A DNA stretch of 64,000 nt from WHSW01 sp963842795 (lineage in GTDB: Bacteria; Actinomycetota; Thermoleophilia; Solirubrobacterales; 70-9): NCBI GenBank assembly GCA_963842795.1, contig CAWJHV010000013.1, positions 1-64,000 on the forward strand. Direction: 5' to 3'. The notes below the pieces were generated by a model. It saw nothing but the letters and a program-made list of their open reading frames with translations. It made no database searches and had not been told where the DNA came from. Below are positions 35,029-45,165 of the stretch, one piece after another; positions within the stretch are counted from its first letter, which is position 1; every line of letters begins with the position of its first letter. A program made the translations under genes and the position numbers.

Positions 35029-36165
35029 TCAGGCGGGCAGATGCGCCTCGTAGAGGCGAAGGCGGTCGCGTGCCAGCCGGTCCCAGCCGAAGCCCTGGGC
35101 GGTTTCGTAGGCGGCCCGCCGCAGTCGCGCCAGCAGCCGGCGGTCGCTCAGCAGGCTCTCGAGCGCGGCGTTCAGCGCGACGGGATCTCGCGTCGGCACG
35201 AGCAACCCGTTCTCCAGGTCGATGATGAACTCGGTCGGTCCGGGAGTATCGGAGGCTACCGGGGCGAGACCACACGCCATTCCCTCGAGCAGCGTCTTTC
35301 CGAAGCCCTCCGAGAGGGAGGGAAAGAGCTGAATCTGGTGGCCCCGGAGGAGCCCCGGGAGATCCTCGCGGCGGTAGGCGCTCACCACGTCCACCCGGTC
35401 CCGGAGCGCAGCCGGGAAGTCGTCTCGAACGCGCACGGGCGGACAGCCGGTACCGAGAAACGTCACCGAGACCTCCGGATGGCGGTTCATCACCGCGCTC
35501 AGGGCCGGGATCGAATAAGCCGTTCCCTTGCGATCGCTGTAGGTGCCGATCTGCGCGATCCTCAGCTCGCCGTCGACCGGCCTCTCGAAGCCGTCGAGGC
35601 TCTGTCCGAGCAGGCCGGAGGCAATCGCGTTGTGGACCACATGCGCGCGATCGGGAGCCACGCGAAGCTTCTCGATCGCGAAATCGCGGTCGTGCCGGTT
35701 GAGAAACAGCGCGACGTCGGCGAGGCGGAGCGACGTCGCCACCTCCCAGAGCCTGAAGCCGCCCCAGTACAGGGGGTACTTCCAGCTCAAGCTGAGTCGG
35801 CCGGCGGCGGCTTCCTGCAGGCGCTCGGCGTGGGCGGCGTGTTCGAGCCCGTGCGAGCGCGTGACAAGCAGCGGACGCCGGTCCCGTGTACGAGCGGCGA
35901 GCCTGGCCCAAACCCAGGCGTCGCCGGTCGAGGCGTCGATCACGTCGACCCTTCGACTTGCGACCAAACGACGCAGCGTCAGGGCAAGGAACTCAGGAAA
36001 GAGCACCTCGCGGGCCCTTGCCGGCACTCGCGCCGGCATGTCGTCATGAGACAGGACGGTGACCGAATGCCCCTCCGTCTCGTACGCTCTCGCGAGGTCG
36101 AGGGTGGTACCGGGCGCCCCGGAGTTCGGATCGAGGGCGTGGTGGATGGCGAGGACGATGTGCAT
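35029..36165 (-). CDS. Glycosyltransferase family 4 protein
   Basis: 378 aa from the ATG at 36165 (MHIVLAIHHALDPNSGAPGT); the long upstream extension in the same frame is Arg-rich and not gene-like. Domains: N-terminal GAPGTTLDLARAYETEGHSVTVLS; donor domain with IGTYSDRKGTAYSIPALSAV and the EX7E region LSEGFGKTLLEGMACGLAPV. The family transfers a sugar from a nucleotide donor to the growing lipid-linked unit. It is divergent from the next gene. Confidence 0.87.
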   Translation of the reverse strand: MHIVLAIHHALDPNSGAPGTTLDLARAYETEGHSVTVLSHDDMPARVPARAREVLFPEFLALTLRRLVASRRVDVIDASTGDAWVWARLAARTRDRRPLLVTRSHGLEHAAHAERLQEAAAGRLSLSWKYPLYWGGFRLWEVATSLRLADVALFLNRHDRDFAIEKLRVAPDRAHVVHNAIASGLLGQSLDGFERPVDGELRIAQIGTYSDRKGTAYSIPALSAVMNRHPEVSVTFLGTGCPPVRVRDDFPAALRDRVDVVSAYRREDLPGLLRGHQIQLFPSLSEGFGKTLLEGMACGLAPVASDTPGPTEFIIDLENGLLVPTRDPVALNAALESLLSDRRLLARLRRAAYETAQGFGWDRLARDRLRLYEAHLPA

Positions 36166-36272
36166 CTGGCCGACATGCCGTTGACACGTAATCACCATTC
36201 TGAGAACGTCGGCGAACGGACCCAGCTTGTGTCGTTCGTTCGTGACCACGACCGCAACCGGCACGAGCCGAG

Positions 36273-37372
36273 ATGACAACGCAAGATCAGAGGCCCCCCA
36301 CGATCCTGTGCTTCGCGACCCAGGGTGTCGATCACGGCGAGGAGCGGCGGATTCGAACCCTGCTGGAGCCACTTGACCCCGTCGTCTGGCCCTTCGACCG
36401 AGCCGCCAAAGCCAGATCGGGCTGGAAGCTGTTCCGCGAGCTGGTCGGGCGTCGCCCGGACCTCGCGGTAATGGAAGGGACCGGGATCGCCGGCGGCCTC
36501 GCCCTGATCGCCGCACGGCTACTCGCGGGTGTTCCGTATGTGGTCTCGAGCGGTGATGCGGTCGGCCCCTACCTGAGGCTGACGCACCCGCGGGTGGCTC
36601 CCATTGCGGCGATCTACGAGCGCATCCTCTGTCGGTTGAGCGCCGGATTCATCGGCTGGTCTCCGTACCTTGCCGGGCGCGCGCTCACCTTCGGCGCGCC
36701 GCGAGCGATGACTGCCGCCAGCTGGTCCGGACCCGCTCGCGGCCGAGGACCGGGAAGCGCGGCGAGACGAACTCGGGATACCCACCGAGGCGATCGTGTT
36801 CGGCCTGATCGGGTCTTTGGAGTGGACTCCGACCGCCGGCTACTGCTACGGGCTCGAGCTCGTCCGCGCCATCCTCGACGTCAGCAATCCGGACGTGCGT
36901 GTGGTTGTGATCGGGGACGGCTCGGGCCTCGAACGCCTCGAGGCTCTCGCCGGCGAGGATCTCGGTCAGCGTGTGATCTTGCCTGGCCGCGTCGCGGGCG
37001 AACGCGGTCCCGAGCTATCTGTCCGCCATCGACGTCGCAAGCCTGCCGCAGAGCGTCGACGGCGTCGGGTCGTTCCGCTACACGACCAAGATCAGCGAGT
37101 ACCTGGCCGCGGGCTTGCCGATCGTCACCGGCGAGATCCCGCTCGCCTACGACCTCGACGACGGCTGGATCTGGCGCCTACCGGGCGCGACGCCCTGGGA
37201 TCGGAGCTACATCTCGGCGCTCACCACGCTGATGGAGACGATCACCCCGGATGAGATCGCAAGGAGGCGCAGCCTCGTTCCCACCTCGCATCCGCTCTTC
37301 GACCTCGGGCGACAGCAACGACAGGTGACCGCGTTCGTCCGCGACCTGATCAGCTCTCGCCGGCCCCACTAG
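36273..37372 (+). CDS. GT-B glycosyltransferase-like protein, two frameshifts
   Basis: About 365 aa if reconstructed. Frame 1 supplies ILCFATQGVDHGEERRIRTLL and GVPYVVSSGDAVGPYLRL. Near 36725 homology moves to a second frame (AIVFGLIGSLEWTPTAGYCYG, VRVVVIGDGSGLERLEALAG). Near 37005 it moves to a third (VPSYLSAIDVASLPQSVDGV, TKISEYLAAGLPIV), ending at 37372. The three parts join without loss into one glycosyltransferase, which favours indel errors over decay. Likely a transferase for the same polysaccharide. Confidence 0.7.
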
Positions 37373-37473
37373 CGAAGCTCGTCGACGTTTCCCTCGTCCG
37401 GCGCGTGCTATGAAGTGCGCCGCCCCTGACGTCCGTTCCTGACGCCCTGGTTACCGAGCGCGAACGTTCGGGT

Positions 37474-38298
37474 TCAACGCCCAAGCGGTCGAAGGACCAG
37501 GAAGCGATCGGACGGAGGACGCAACTCATCGAGCGCCAGCTCCTGTTCCGTGGCAGACAGGTGGCGAAGCGCCGGATAGCGCCGCGGATCACGAGGCTGC
37601 TGCTCGATCACGAGCGCGGCGTGCGTTGCCTCAAACCGACCAATCAGCACGTCGGTCACTCCGGGCAAGACCGTCTCGTGCGCCTCGATTATGATTGTCG
37701 CGGCAGTCAACCGTCGGGCGACCGCCTCCGAGAAGATCTGCTCCTCCGCGCCCTCGCAATCCGAGAGGATCAGGGCCCCGTCGGTGGAACCGGCGGTGAT
37801 CGTGTCCGCGTCGGCCTTGCCCTCCAGCGCCAAGCGCGACCCGACGTCGTTGAATTCGGCCAGCCTTCGACACGCGCGTCTCGCCTGCCTCGAGAGTTCG
37901 AAGCCGACGACCTCGGCATGGGGTAGACGGCGCGCCACGCCAACCGCGTAATGCCCGACGCCTGCACCGATGTCGATGAATCGCATCGGCCCGCGTTCGA
38001 GCTCTCGCTCCAAGACGTGATGGATCTCCTGCTCGTACGAGCCGGCCAGCATCGCGAGCGGCGCGTCGAGGCCTCCGACGGCTTCGCGCGGATAGCAGAG
38101 TCCCCGCACGGGCCCAGCTTGCACGGTGCAGCCGCAGCAATCGACATACCTCTCGGTCAGGTCAAGCACCCCATGCCGCCGTCGAACCTCACGTGCGTAA
38201 CGCCGGGCGCGGTCCGCGAGCAAGCCCGGGGCGACTCGTTCGACGGCGCCGCGCGCCACGACGCGCAGGTTCTCGGGCGAGACGCGGGACGCGTTCAC
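37474..38298 (-). CDS. FkbM-like SAM-dependent methyltransferase
   Basis: 274 aa from the GTG at 38298, which overlaps the upstream gene's stop as GTGA. SAM-binding motif FIDIGAGVGHYAVGVARRLP, acidic loop AEVVGFELSRQAR, and LILSDCEGAEEQIFSEAVA in the position of the FkbM MDVEG motif. Three nearby Cys (DCCGCTVQAG) precede it. A probable sugar O-methyltransferase coupled to the GT4 gene at 38295. Confidence 0.78.
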   Translation of the reverse strand: MNASRVSPENLRVVARGAVERVAPGLLADRARRYAREVRRRHGVLDLTERYVDCCGCTVQAGPVRGLCYPREAVGGLDAPLAMLAGSYEQEIHHVLERELERGPMRFIDIGAGVGHYAVGVARRLPHAEVVGFELSRQARRACRRLAEFNDVGSRLALEGKADADTITAGSTDGALILSDCEGAEEQIFSEAVARRLTAATIIIEAHETVLPGVTDVLIGRFEATHAALVIEQQPRDPRRYPALRHLSATEQELALDELRPPSDRFLVLRPLGR

Positions 38299-39473
38299 GC
38301 CGCTGCCTCCCGGTAAAGCGACCGGTAGCGCGCGACCATCTCCGACCAGGTGAAACGCATAATCGCCTTGCGTGCCGCTGCGCCCATCTCGGCTCGCCGG
38401 CGGGAGTCCTTCTCGAGGTCGCACAGGCGCCCCCGTACGTCTTCGGCGTCACGGGTAACGAACCACCCGTTGTGGCCATCCTGCAGGATGTCCTCGACCC
38501 CGCTGACCCTGGTGACGAGAAGCGGGAGCCCTGAGGCCGCTGCCTCGTAGGCAACGAGCGAAAAGCTCTCGTAGGCGGTCGGAAGCACGAAGGCGTCGCT
38601 GGCCCGGTAATGCGCAGCGACGTCTCGTGTTCTGCCGACGAAGTTGACGCGCTTCAGTACATCGAGGTCGCGCGCGAGCCCTTTGTAACGCTCGATATCC
38701 CCGTTGCCCACCACCGCGAGCCGCCATGCGGGCAATCCCACCAGGGCCTCGATCGCGAAGCGGAGGCCTTTTCCCTCCCACTCGCTTCCCACGAATAGCG
38801 CCTGCAGCAGCCCATTCCGGCTCGAGAGTGCGTCCTTATCGGGGCGTTCGTCATCTCGAGCGGGCCGGAACTCGGTGGTATCGACGCCGTTGGCAATCGT
38901 GATCGTCCTGCCCGCCATCCTCGGGAAGTAGCGGCGCAGCTCCGACGCGACGCCGCCCGAGACGGCGACCAGGCATCCGGCGCGTCGGGGCCGATAACAC
39001 CAGCGCTCGGCCAGGGCGCTCATCGCCACGACGACCCGTGTGTTGACACGGTAAGGCAAGCCAGGTCGAGTCATCCGCCGAACGTGCGGCAGCTCCGCAA
39101 TCGCGTGGTGACAGAGATGAACGGTCGTGACGTGGGTTCGGTTGAAAATAAGCGCGCCGGTGCTGTGGACGACTCCCCTGGCCCGCAAGCGCACCAGCAG
39201 CGAACCGACGAGGAAGAACCAGGGATAGGCGATCGAAAACGGACGGCCGGGACAGGGTACGCGGACCCACCGGAGGGCCGGATGACGTGGGAGGCGGCAG
39301 GAGCGCGAGACGACGGTGACCTTGTGACCACTCGCGAGAAGCCCCTGGATCAGCTCTGTCAATTGACGCTCCATCCCGCCGATCGGGCCGACGTCGATGG
39401 CGACGATCGTCACCTCGAGGTCGGTGACCTCCCCGACGGACCGTTCGGATCCGTCAGGCTCGATCATCGGCAA
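38295..39473 (-). CDS. Glycosyltransferase family 4 protein
   Basis: 392 aa. N-terminal domain: VTIVAIDVGPIGGMERQLTE and HVTTVHLCHHAIAEL. Donor domain: ALFVGSEWEGKGLRFAIEAL and the EX7E region TAYESFSLVAYEAAASGLPLL. The typical second-domain ITIANGVDTTEFRP confirms the GT4 family. It overlaps the neighbouring glycosyltransferase gene (39454) by 20 bases and the methyltransferase by 4. Confidence 0.88.
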   Translation of the reverse strand: MPMIEPDGSERSVGEVTDLEVTIVAIDVGPIGGMERQLTELIQGLLASGHKVTVVSRSCRLPRHPALRWVRVPCPGRPFSIAYPWFFLVGSLLVRLRARGVVHSTGALIFNRTHVTTVHLCHHAIAELPHVRRMTRPGLPYRVNTRVVVAMSALAERWCYRPRRAGCLVAVSGGVASELRRYFPRMAGRTITIANGVDTTEFRPARDDERPDKDALSSRNGLLQALFVGSEWEGKGLRFAIEALVGLPAWRLAVVGNGDIERYKGLARDLDVLKRVNFVGRTRDVAAHYRASDAFVLPTAYESFSLVAYEAAASGLPLLVTRVSGVEDILQDGHNGWFVTRDAEDVRGRLCDLEKDSRRRAEMGAAARKAIMRFTWSEMVARYRSLYREAAA

Positions 39474-40543
39474 GCTCGGTCAACGTCTCGGTGAGGGTGT
39501 CTGCCATCTTCTGGGCCGTGAACCGTTCGTGGTAGCGGCGCAAGCCCTCGCGGGCGATGCGTTCCCGGAACTCGGGATCCTGGATCAGCGGCTCGACGGC
39601 GCTCGCCAGCGCACTCGGCTCAGCGCTGCTCGCGAGCACCCCGGAGACACCGTGCTCGACGATGTCCAGCGGCCCGCCTCGACCGACCGCCACCACCGGA
39701 ACGCCGGCCGACATCGCTTCGATCAGAACGATCCCGAACGGCTCCGGGTCCGAGGCATTCACCGACACGTCCATCAACTCGGTGAAGGGTGCAGCGTCGG
39801 GTACCTGACCGGTCATCGTCACGAACTCGCTTAAGCCGAGCGTGGAGACGAGTCGCTCGAGCGAGGCCGCGTACTCCGGGGAGAGCTCGTAGGCGTCGCC
39901 GCCCACCACGAGCCCGTGGACGTCGTGTCCACGCTCCCGCAGCTCGGCAATCGCCGCGAGGAACAGGTGCTGTCCCTTCCACGGCTGCAGCCGGCCGACG
40001 ATCCCCAGGACCGGGCGCCCCGGCGGTATCGCGAACTCCCGTCGCAGGCCGGCGCGCGTCTCCTCGTCCTGGCTTCGCGCCTGCTCGATCCCGGGATTGA
40101 CGACAAACGTCCGACGGCGTGGCCGCATCCGCATCTGCGCGGCACGTGCCGCGCTCGAATAGCAGCCGATCGCGCGCGCCGGCAACAGGGTCGCGAGTCG
40201 ATCCAGCCAATGGCCGTCCGGGATACCTTGCTGCCACCATACGACCCGTCGAGCAACACGGCCTAACGTCGTGGCGCTCGCACCCGTAGAGCTGCGTCTT
40301 CGCGCTCCAGTTGACCACCAGGTCGGGATCACGCAGGCGCAGCGTGGCGGCAAGCCTTCGGACGGCCCTCAGCGTCGCCCCGGGTTGCCGCAGCCGCCCT
40401 GCTTCGATGACCTCGGTAGGGACCCCAAGCCCCGCGACCTCGCGCTCGAACGGGCCTGCCTGCAGGAATACCACCATAGGCTCGATCCGGCTTCGATCGA
40501 AGTGTCTGAGCGCGGTCCATAGCATCGTCTCGGCGCCGCCCAA
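39454..40543 (-). CDS. Glycosyltransferase family 4 protein, frameshifted
   Basis: The N-terminal part (GGAETMLWTALRHFDRSRIE, then LVVNWSAKTQLYG) and the C-terminal part (VVWWQQGIPDGHWLDRLA, VLGIVGRLQPWKGQHLFL, EX7E EPFGIVLIEAMSAGVPVV) lie in two frames that join near 40265. Upstream of 40543 a third frame encodes LRVVISRS before WGERLGGAET, so another lost base near 40555 probably hides the true start. Without these indels it would be an ordinary GT4 enzyme of about 370 aa. Confidence 0.75.
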
Positions 40544-40582
40544 ACGCTCGCCCCAGGGAACGACTGATGACGACCCGCAGAG

Positions 40583-41701
40583 CTATGAGCGAACCGGGAG
40601 CGCCGCGAGCATTCTCCGGGCCGTGACCGGCCAGTCAAAGCAGCGCTCGTAGAGTTGACGACCTGCACGACCGACCGCGGAGCGCTCCTCGGGCGCCTCG
40701 GCCAAGCGGTTGACGGCATCGGCGAACAGGTCCGGTCGGTCAACCGGAACGAGCTTCAAGGCTGAGTCCGACTCCCGCAGGATCTTGTCCGTCAGGGGAC
40801 CGAGCGTGCCCACTACCGGGACTCCGTGCTGCAGGGCCGCCATCAGCGTTCCGCGCCGCGTCGAGACCCCGTCGATAACTGGCGCAGCGAAGATATCGGC
40901 CGCCGCCAGCTTCTCGGCCAGGGCTTTGGCCTCCAGAAACCCGGGTGAGAACGATTGAATCGAGCCATCGAGACCGGGGATCGGTGGAGCGTCGGCGCCG
41001 AGCGTGAGAAGCACGAGTCTACGTCCGCTTCGTGCCACCGCGTTGGCGGCGCTCGCGACATGACCGGGCAGCCACGAATTGTGGTTGCGACCGAAGGCGG
41101 CGAGGACGAGATCGTCCTCCGCGATGCCCATCCGCATCCGCTCCTCGGCGCCGGCACCTCTGCGGTCGGGCAGGTTCGAGCCAACGGGCAGATGGTGAAC
41201 TGGACGCTCCGGTCGCCGGGCACGGAGCTGGTGGGCCCACGGTTCGATCGACGAGAAGATGACGTCCGCGCTCAATCGCAGCGCCTCGAGCTGCGCCCGT
41301 TGCCAGAGCCCCATCAGGGTCCAGCGCCAGGAGTTCATCGGCACATAGGGCTCGTGTATCACCAAGGCTATGGTCGGCCGAGAGCTGCGCAGTCGCAGTC
41401 GCAAGAAGCGGGTGGGGAGCCATGGAGCGAAGCCCCACCGGGCGTAGCAGAACGGGCTGTACTGGAGCACGACTGCTGAGCGGGTCGGCGGGTCACCCAG
41501 ATCCGCGAGCATGCTGTCGCGGGATCCAGCTGTGAGGGATCCTTGGCATTTCCTTGCCACCCGTGATTTCAGCTCCACATGTAGCCCGCTGGTCCGCGAG
41601 AGCTCGGCGACCAACCTGGCGCCGTGATCGCGGATCCCGTCCGCCATCCGCCCGCGATCGTTGTACAGGACGACCAGCCGCTCGAGCTCGGCGGGCGTCA
41701 C
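40583..41701 (-). CDS. Glycosyltransferase-like protein without a canonical EX7E motif
   Basis: 372 aa from a GTG that overlaps the stop of the polymerase gene as GTGA. GT-B features: VVLYNDRGRMADGIRDHGA, VLAAFGRNHNSWLPGHVA and RRLVLLTLGADAPPIPG. The C-terminal donor region reads STRRGTLMAALQHGVPVVGT, where the usual first Glu of EX7E is absent. The family is therefore a divergent GT4-like group. Its tight coupling with the Wzy-like gene places it in polysaccharide assembly. Confidence 0.75.
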   Translation of the reverse strand: MTPAELERLVVLYNDRGRMADGIRDHGARLVAELSRTSGLHVELKSRVARKCQGSLTAGSRDSMLADLGDPPTRSAVVLQYSPFCYARWGFAPWLPTRFLRLRLRSSRPTIALVIHEPYVPMNSWRWTLMGLWQRAQLEALRLSADVIFSSIEPWAHQLRARRPERPVHHLPVGSNLPDRRGAGAEERMRMGIAEDDLVLAAFGRNHNSWLPGHVASAANAVARSGRRLVLLTLGADAPPIPGLDGSIQSFSPGFLEAKALAEKLAAADIFAAPVIDGVSTRRGTLMAALQHGVPVVGTLGPLTDKILRESDSALKLVPVDRPDLFADAVNRLAEAPEERSAVGRAGRQLYERCFDWPVTARRMLAALPVRS

Positions 41702-43536
41702 GGCCGGAGCCGGGTCTTGACGTCGGCGAGCAGTCGGTGCGGAAATCCGGGCAGCTCGTCGAGCTCATCGACCGAGCTGAAGCCTCCGTGCTCTGCCCGG
41801 TAGCGAAGCACGCGCCTCGTCTGGGTCATCGTCAATCCCAGATCGCGAAGCTGCTCGGGCGTCGCCGTCGTGAGGCTCAAGCGCCGATCGTCCGCCTCGG
41901 CCTCGTGATCCGGGCTCTCTCGCCGCCGGCCGAGAGCGCGAACATCCAACCTCAGTTGTGTCAGTCGTCGCTGGGCCGCACGAACGGCCACATTCGACCG
42001 GTCGACCGGATACGCCGGATGGCCGGCCACAGCCGGCGCGTCGGGGCGCGACCGCCTGTCGCCCAGCCAGTACGCCAGCACTCCGGCGGCCAGCCAGAAG
42101 TAGGGAGAGCTCGGCGTCGTGGCCGAGCTGACGCCGACCACCCAGGTGGCAAAAAACGCGAACAGCGGAGCGGCGACAGCAGTCAGCAACAAACGGAGCT
42201 CAGGGTCGGCGAGTCGGCGGACCCGACGAACTGTGAGCGCGAACAGCTTCACATTGAAGGCGAGCAGCACGAGCAGTCCCGGCACCCCGAGCTCGATCAG
42301 CAGGTAGGTGGGCTCGCTCTCGGCGTTGAGTCGCTGTTGATTGTTCGCTCCTCCGCCAAAGCTCGCGGCGGGCCCCTTCGAGCCGATCCCGGCGCCGAGC
42401 GGAAAGTCGACGACGTACTCGGGAATCCGGGCCAGCGTGTCGCGACGGTAGTCATACGAGGTCGCAACAGCCTCTCCCGGGCTACTGATGCTCGAGTACC
42501 GGTCGAAGGCGCCGCTCTCCGAATCGGAGGTCAGCACAGACACCGTGCCGTAGGCAATGACCGCGGTGAGGCCGACCGCAACGAGGGCCCTGATCGCGGT
42601 ACGGGACGTGACCGTGAGAGCGGCGAAGGCAAAGGCGGCAATGATCGCGCCGATCACGGCTACCCGTGCCTGCGAGGTGACGATCGCGAGTATCAGACCG
42701 ACCGACAGAAGGGCCGTCGCCACCCGCACTCCCGGTCGTCGAGGGGCAGCGAGCAGCGCGAGGGCTGCGGGCACCGCGATCAGTCCCACGATCCCGCCGA
42801 AGCCCTGGTCGGCGCCGAGCGCGAACGGTCGCGTACGCGCCGTGCCCTCCTCGTCAACGAAGGCACGTCCGGATACGTCCCCTTCGCCGGAGATCTTCTG
42901 CTCGTAGCCTGGTCCCCAATCGGCGAGCTCGTCCGGCGTCAGGTTGAACTGCACCAGCCCGACTGCACCGTTGACCGCCGCGACGAGCAACAACAGCAGC
43001 AGGAAGCCTCGCAACCTTTGCTTGCTTCGCATCGCCACGTAGCCGAGGAAGAAGAGCGGCACCCACTCGACGTGGGGACGCACAGAGGCCAGCGAGTGGA
43101 GCAGCGTGCCGTTGGCGGGGTTCAGCACCTGCACCGCGACGACCGCAACCCAAGCGATGACCCAGCCCGTCAGTGGCGGAGGGTCGAGACGCTCGCGGCG
43201 CACTGCCGCACGAGCCAATGCGCCGGCGGCGATCGAGTAGAGGAGGACGTCACGGGCGATCGTGGCGTCGGAGGAGCCCGTCTTCAGCTTCAGGAACCCG
43301 TCCGCCAGCCCGATGTACAGCATCAGCACAGCTAGGGATAGTTCGTACCGTCCTGTCGTCAGCATCCAGATGGACACTGCGAGGACGCTCCCCACCATCA
43401 CGACCAGGAGAGGGGTGCCCGACGGAACCTGAACCGTGATCAGCAGGCCGACCGCCATCAGGACGCCGGCGGTTGCGAGCGCCGGCGGCCAACCGCCTAA
43501 GCCGGGCCGAGGCAAGCGTTGGGCTGCGGCGGTCAC
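41698..43536 (-). CDS. Wzy/O-antigen-ligase-like polymerase fused to a ComEA-type helix-hairpin-helix domain
   Basis: 612 aa. Residues of about 1-480 hold some twelve membrane segments (LATAGVLMAVGLLITVQV, GFLLLLLLVAAVNGAVGL, LLVLLAFNVKLFALTV) and a large periplasmic loop around YSSISSPGEAVATSYDYRRD, as in O-antigen polymerases and ligases. The C-terminal about 60 residues form a helix-hairpin-helix of the ComEA/T2SK type: LSLTTATPEQLRDLGLTMTQ, TRRVLRYRAEHGGF, ELPGFPHRLLADVKTRL. The join lies in an uninterrupted frame, so the fusion looks genuine. It probably polymerises the flipped repeat units; the role of the helix-hairpin-helix is unknown. Confidence 0.85.
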   Translation of the reverse strand: MTAAAQRLPRPGLGGWPPALATAGVLMAVGLLITVQVPSGTPLLVVMVGSVLAVSIWMLTTGRYELSLAVLMLYIGLADGFLKLKTGSSDATIARDVLLYSIAAGALARAAVRRERLDPPPLTGWVIAWVAVVAVQVLNPANGTLLHSLASVRPHVEWVPLFFLGYVAMRSKQRLRGFLLLLLLVAAVNGAVGLVQFNLTPDELADWGPGYEQKISGEGDVSGRAFVDEEGTARTRPFALGADQGFGGIVGLIAVPAALALLAAPRRPGVRVATALLSVGLILAIVTSQARVAVIGAIIAAFAFAALTVTSRTAIRALVAVGLTAVIAYGTVSVLTSDSESGAFDRYSSISSPGEAVATSYDYRRDTLARIPEYVVDFPLGAGIGSKGPAASFGGGANNQQRLNAESEPTYLLIELGVPGLLVLLAFNVKLFALTVRRVRRLADPELRLLLTAVAAPLFAFFATWVVGVSSATTPSSPYFWLAAGVLAYWLGDRRSRPDAPAVAGHPAYPVDRSNVAVRAAQRRLTQLRLDVRALGRRRESPDHEAEADDRRLSLTTATPEQLRDLGLTMTQTRRVLRYRAEHGGFSSVDELDELPGFPHRLLADVKTRLRP

Positions 43537-43575
43537 ATCGCCGCCCGAGCGTTGAGCGGGGACCGTCCTGGGCGG

Positions 43576-45165
43576 TCAGCTACGGCCGTAGCTATAGCCG
43601 TACCCATACGCCCGATTGCGGTGCTGTCGCGCTGGGATCCCATTCGCCACCACTCCGAGCAGATTGACATCGGGCAGGCGTTTCAACTCCGCCATCAGAC
43701 GATCCGCCGAATCGCGCGTGCTCGTTCCGAGGCGGGCGACGAGGATGACCCCGTCGGCCTCGGAGAGGAGCGGCAGCGCGTCGCCGACCGCGAGCACCGG
43801 CGGGGAGTCCACGATCACGGCATCGAACCGCAGCGCGGCGGAGGTCAACGTGTCACGCATCTTGCCGGTCGCCAGGGCCGCGCCGGGATTCGCGGGCTGC
43901 GGTCCGCTGGTCACCAGCGAGAGCGCACCGGGGCGAGCCGGCTTGGGGTCAGCCTCGGGCGACGCGCCCGCGGGTACCGGCACAGCTTCGTCATGGTGCC
44001 CATTCGTCGCATGGACCGGCACGTCCTGAAGCGCGTGTCGCAGGTCACTCGACCCGGAGAGAACATTGGCGAGCCCAGGGCCGTCATCGGTTGCGAGCAG
44101 ACCTGCCAGGCTCGGCTTGCGAAAGTCGGCGTCCACGACCGCGACGCGCTTGCCGGCCTCACGGTAGGCGAGTGCAAGATTGCGCGCCACGATCGACTTT
44201 CCCTCGCCCGGCGCGGCACTGGCCACGACGATCGTCCGCAGCTCACGAGCACGCGAGAACATCTCCAGGTTCGTCTGCAGACGGCGGAATGGCTCCCGGA
44301 AGGGCTCGGCGATCAACGCCTCGTCGTCGATCACGGGCGCCGGCGTTCGAACCGTCGGGAGCTCGGTGAGCACGGGGAGGCCGTAGATCTTCTCCACATC
44401 CTCGACGCGACGGATCCGCCGGTCGAACCGGTCGAGCGCGAGGGCGGCGCCGACCCCGAGCACGAGACTCACGACAAACGCGAAGATCGCGTTTCTGCCC
44501 GGGTTCGGCTCGGTCGGTGAGCTCGGGGGGACCGCCGGCTCGATCTGCCTGATCCCAGATCCACCGGCGCCGGCCGGAAGCGACCGGATCAGGCGCAGTT
44601 GCTGGATCTGGGCGTCGAGGGAGGCTCGTTGCGGCTCCGAGGCCGGCCCGCTCCCCAAGCGTGACAGCTCCCCCTCGGCGGCGGTGAGCGCCTTGTCCGC
44701 TTCCTTGTCGACCTGGTCGGCTCGGAGTTTGATGAATCCGGTGGCGAAACCGTTCGCGAGCGCGGCGGCCTTCTGAGGTGAGCTCGCGGCGCCGGTAACC
44801 AGAATGAAGTCCGAGTCGCCCTGTGTGACAGCCGAGACGCCGCCGAGCAGTGCGCGGGGATCGCCCTTGTACCCGATCTGCTTCGCGGCTTCCCTGGCCA
44901 CCGCGCTGGTCTGCAGGAGCACAGTGAGATTGTCGATCGTCGCCTGGTCCTGCGGTCCGTTGCCGCCGAAGAGAACCTGATCGAGCGTGGATGGCGCAAC
45001 GTAGAGCTTGGTCGACGCTTGGTAGACCTCGGGCTGGCGTTCGTAATACCAGTACGTGCCGCCGGTCACCACAGCGACGATCGCGACGATCAACCACAGG
45101 CGGGACCACAGCGGGCGCACGTAATCGTGCAGGTCCACGCGCTCTGCGGGTGCTTCGCCGTCCAC
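43576..45165 (-). CDS. Wzz-type polysaccharide co-polymerase fused to BY-kinase
   Basis: 529 aa from a GTG start. Two membrane segments (SRLWLIVAIVAVVTGGTYWY at about 20-40 and AIFAFVVSLVLGVGAALAL at about 226-244) flank a periplasmic chain-length domain. The cytoplasmic BY-kinase has Walker A VASAAPGEGKSIVARN (about 314-329), Walker A' VAVVDADFRKPSL and Walker B AVIVDSPPVLAV. The C-terminus carries a tyrosine cluster (AYGYGYSYGRS), the autophosphorylation site of this family. It controls polymer length and export together with the polymerase at 41698, and lies 40 bases upstream of it on the same strand. Confidence 0.92.
   Translation of the reverse strand: MDGEAPAERVDLHDYVRPLWSRLWLIVAIVAVVTGGTYWYYERQPEVYQASTKLYVAPSTLDQVLFGGNGPQDQATIDNLTVLLQTSAVAREAAKQIGYKGDPRALLGGVSAVTQGDSDFILVTGAASSPQKAAALANGFATGFIKLRADQVDKEADKALTAAEGELSRLGSGPASEPQRASLDAQIQQLRLIRSLPAGAGGSGIRQIEPAVPPSSPTEPNPGRNAIFAFVVSLVLGVGAALALDRFDRRIRRVEDVEKIYGLPVLTELPTVRTPAPVIDDEALIAEPFREPFRRLQTNLEMFSRARELRTIVVASAAPGEGKSIVARNLALAYREAGKRVAVVDADFRKPSLAGLLATDDGPGLANVLSGSSDLRHALQDVPVHATNGHHDEAVPVPAGASPEADPKPARPGALSLVTSGPQPANPGAALATGKMRDTLTSAALRFDAVIVDSPPVLAVGDALPLLSEADGVILVARLGTSTRDSADRLMAELKRLPDVNLLGVVANGIPARQHRNRAYGYGYSYGRS

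Noticed and set aside
41554..43335. Long plus-strand ORF opposite the Wzy-like polymerase
   Set aside because: No domain, no ribosome-binding site and shadow composition; the minus strand has the membrane protein.
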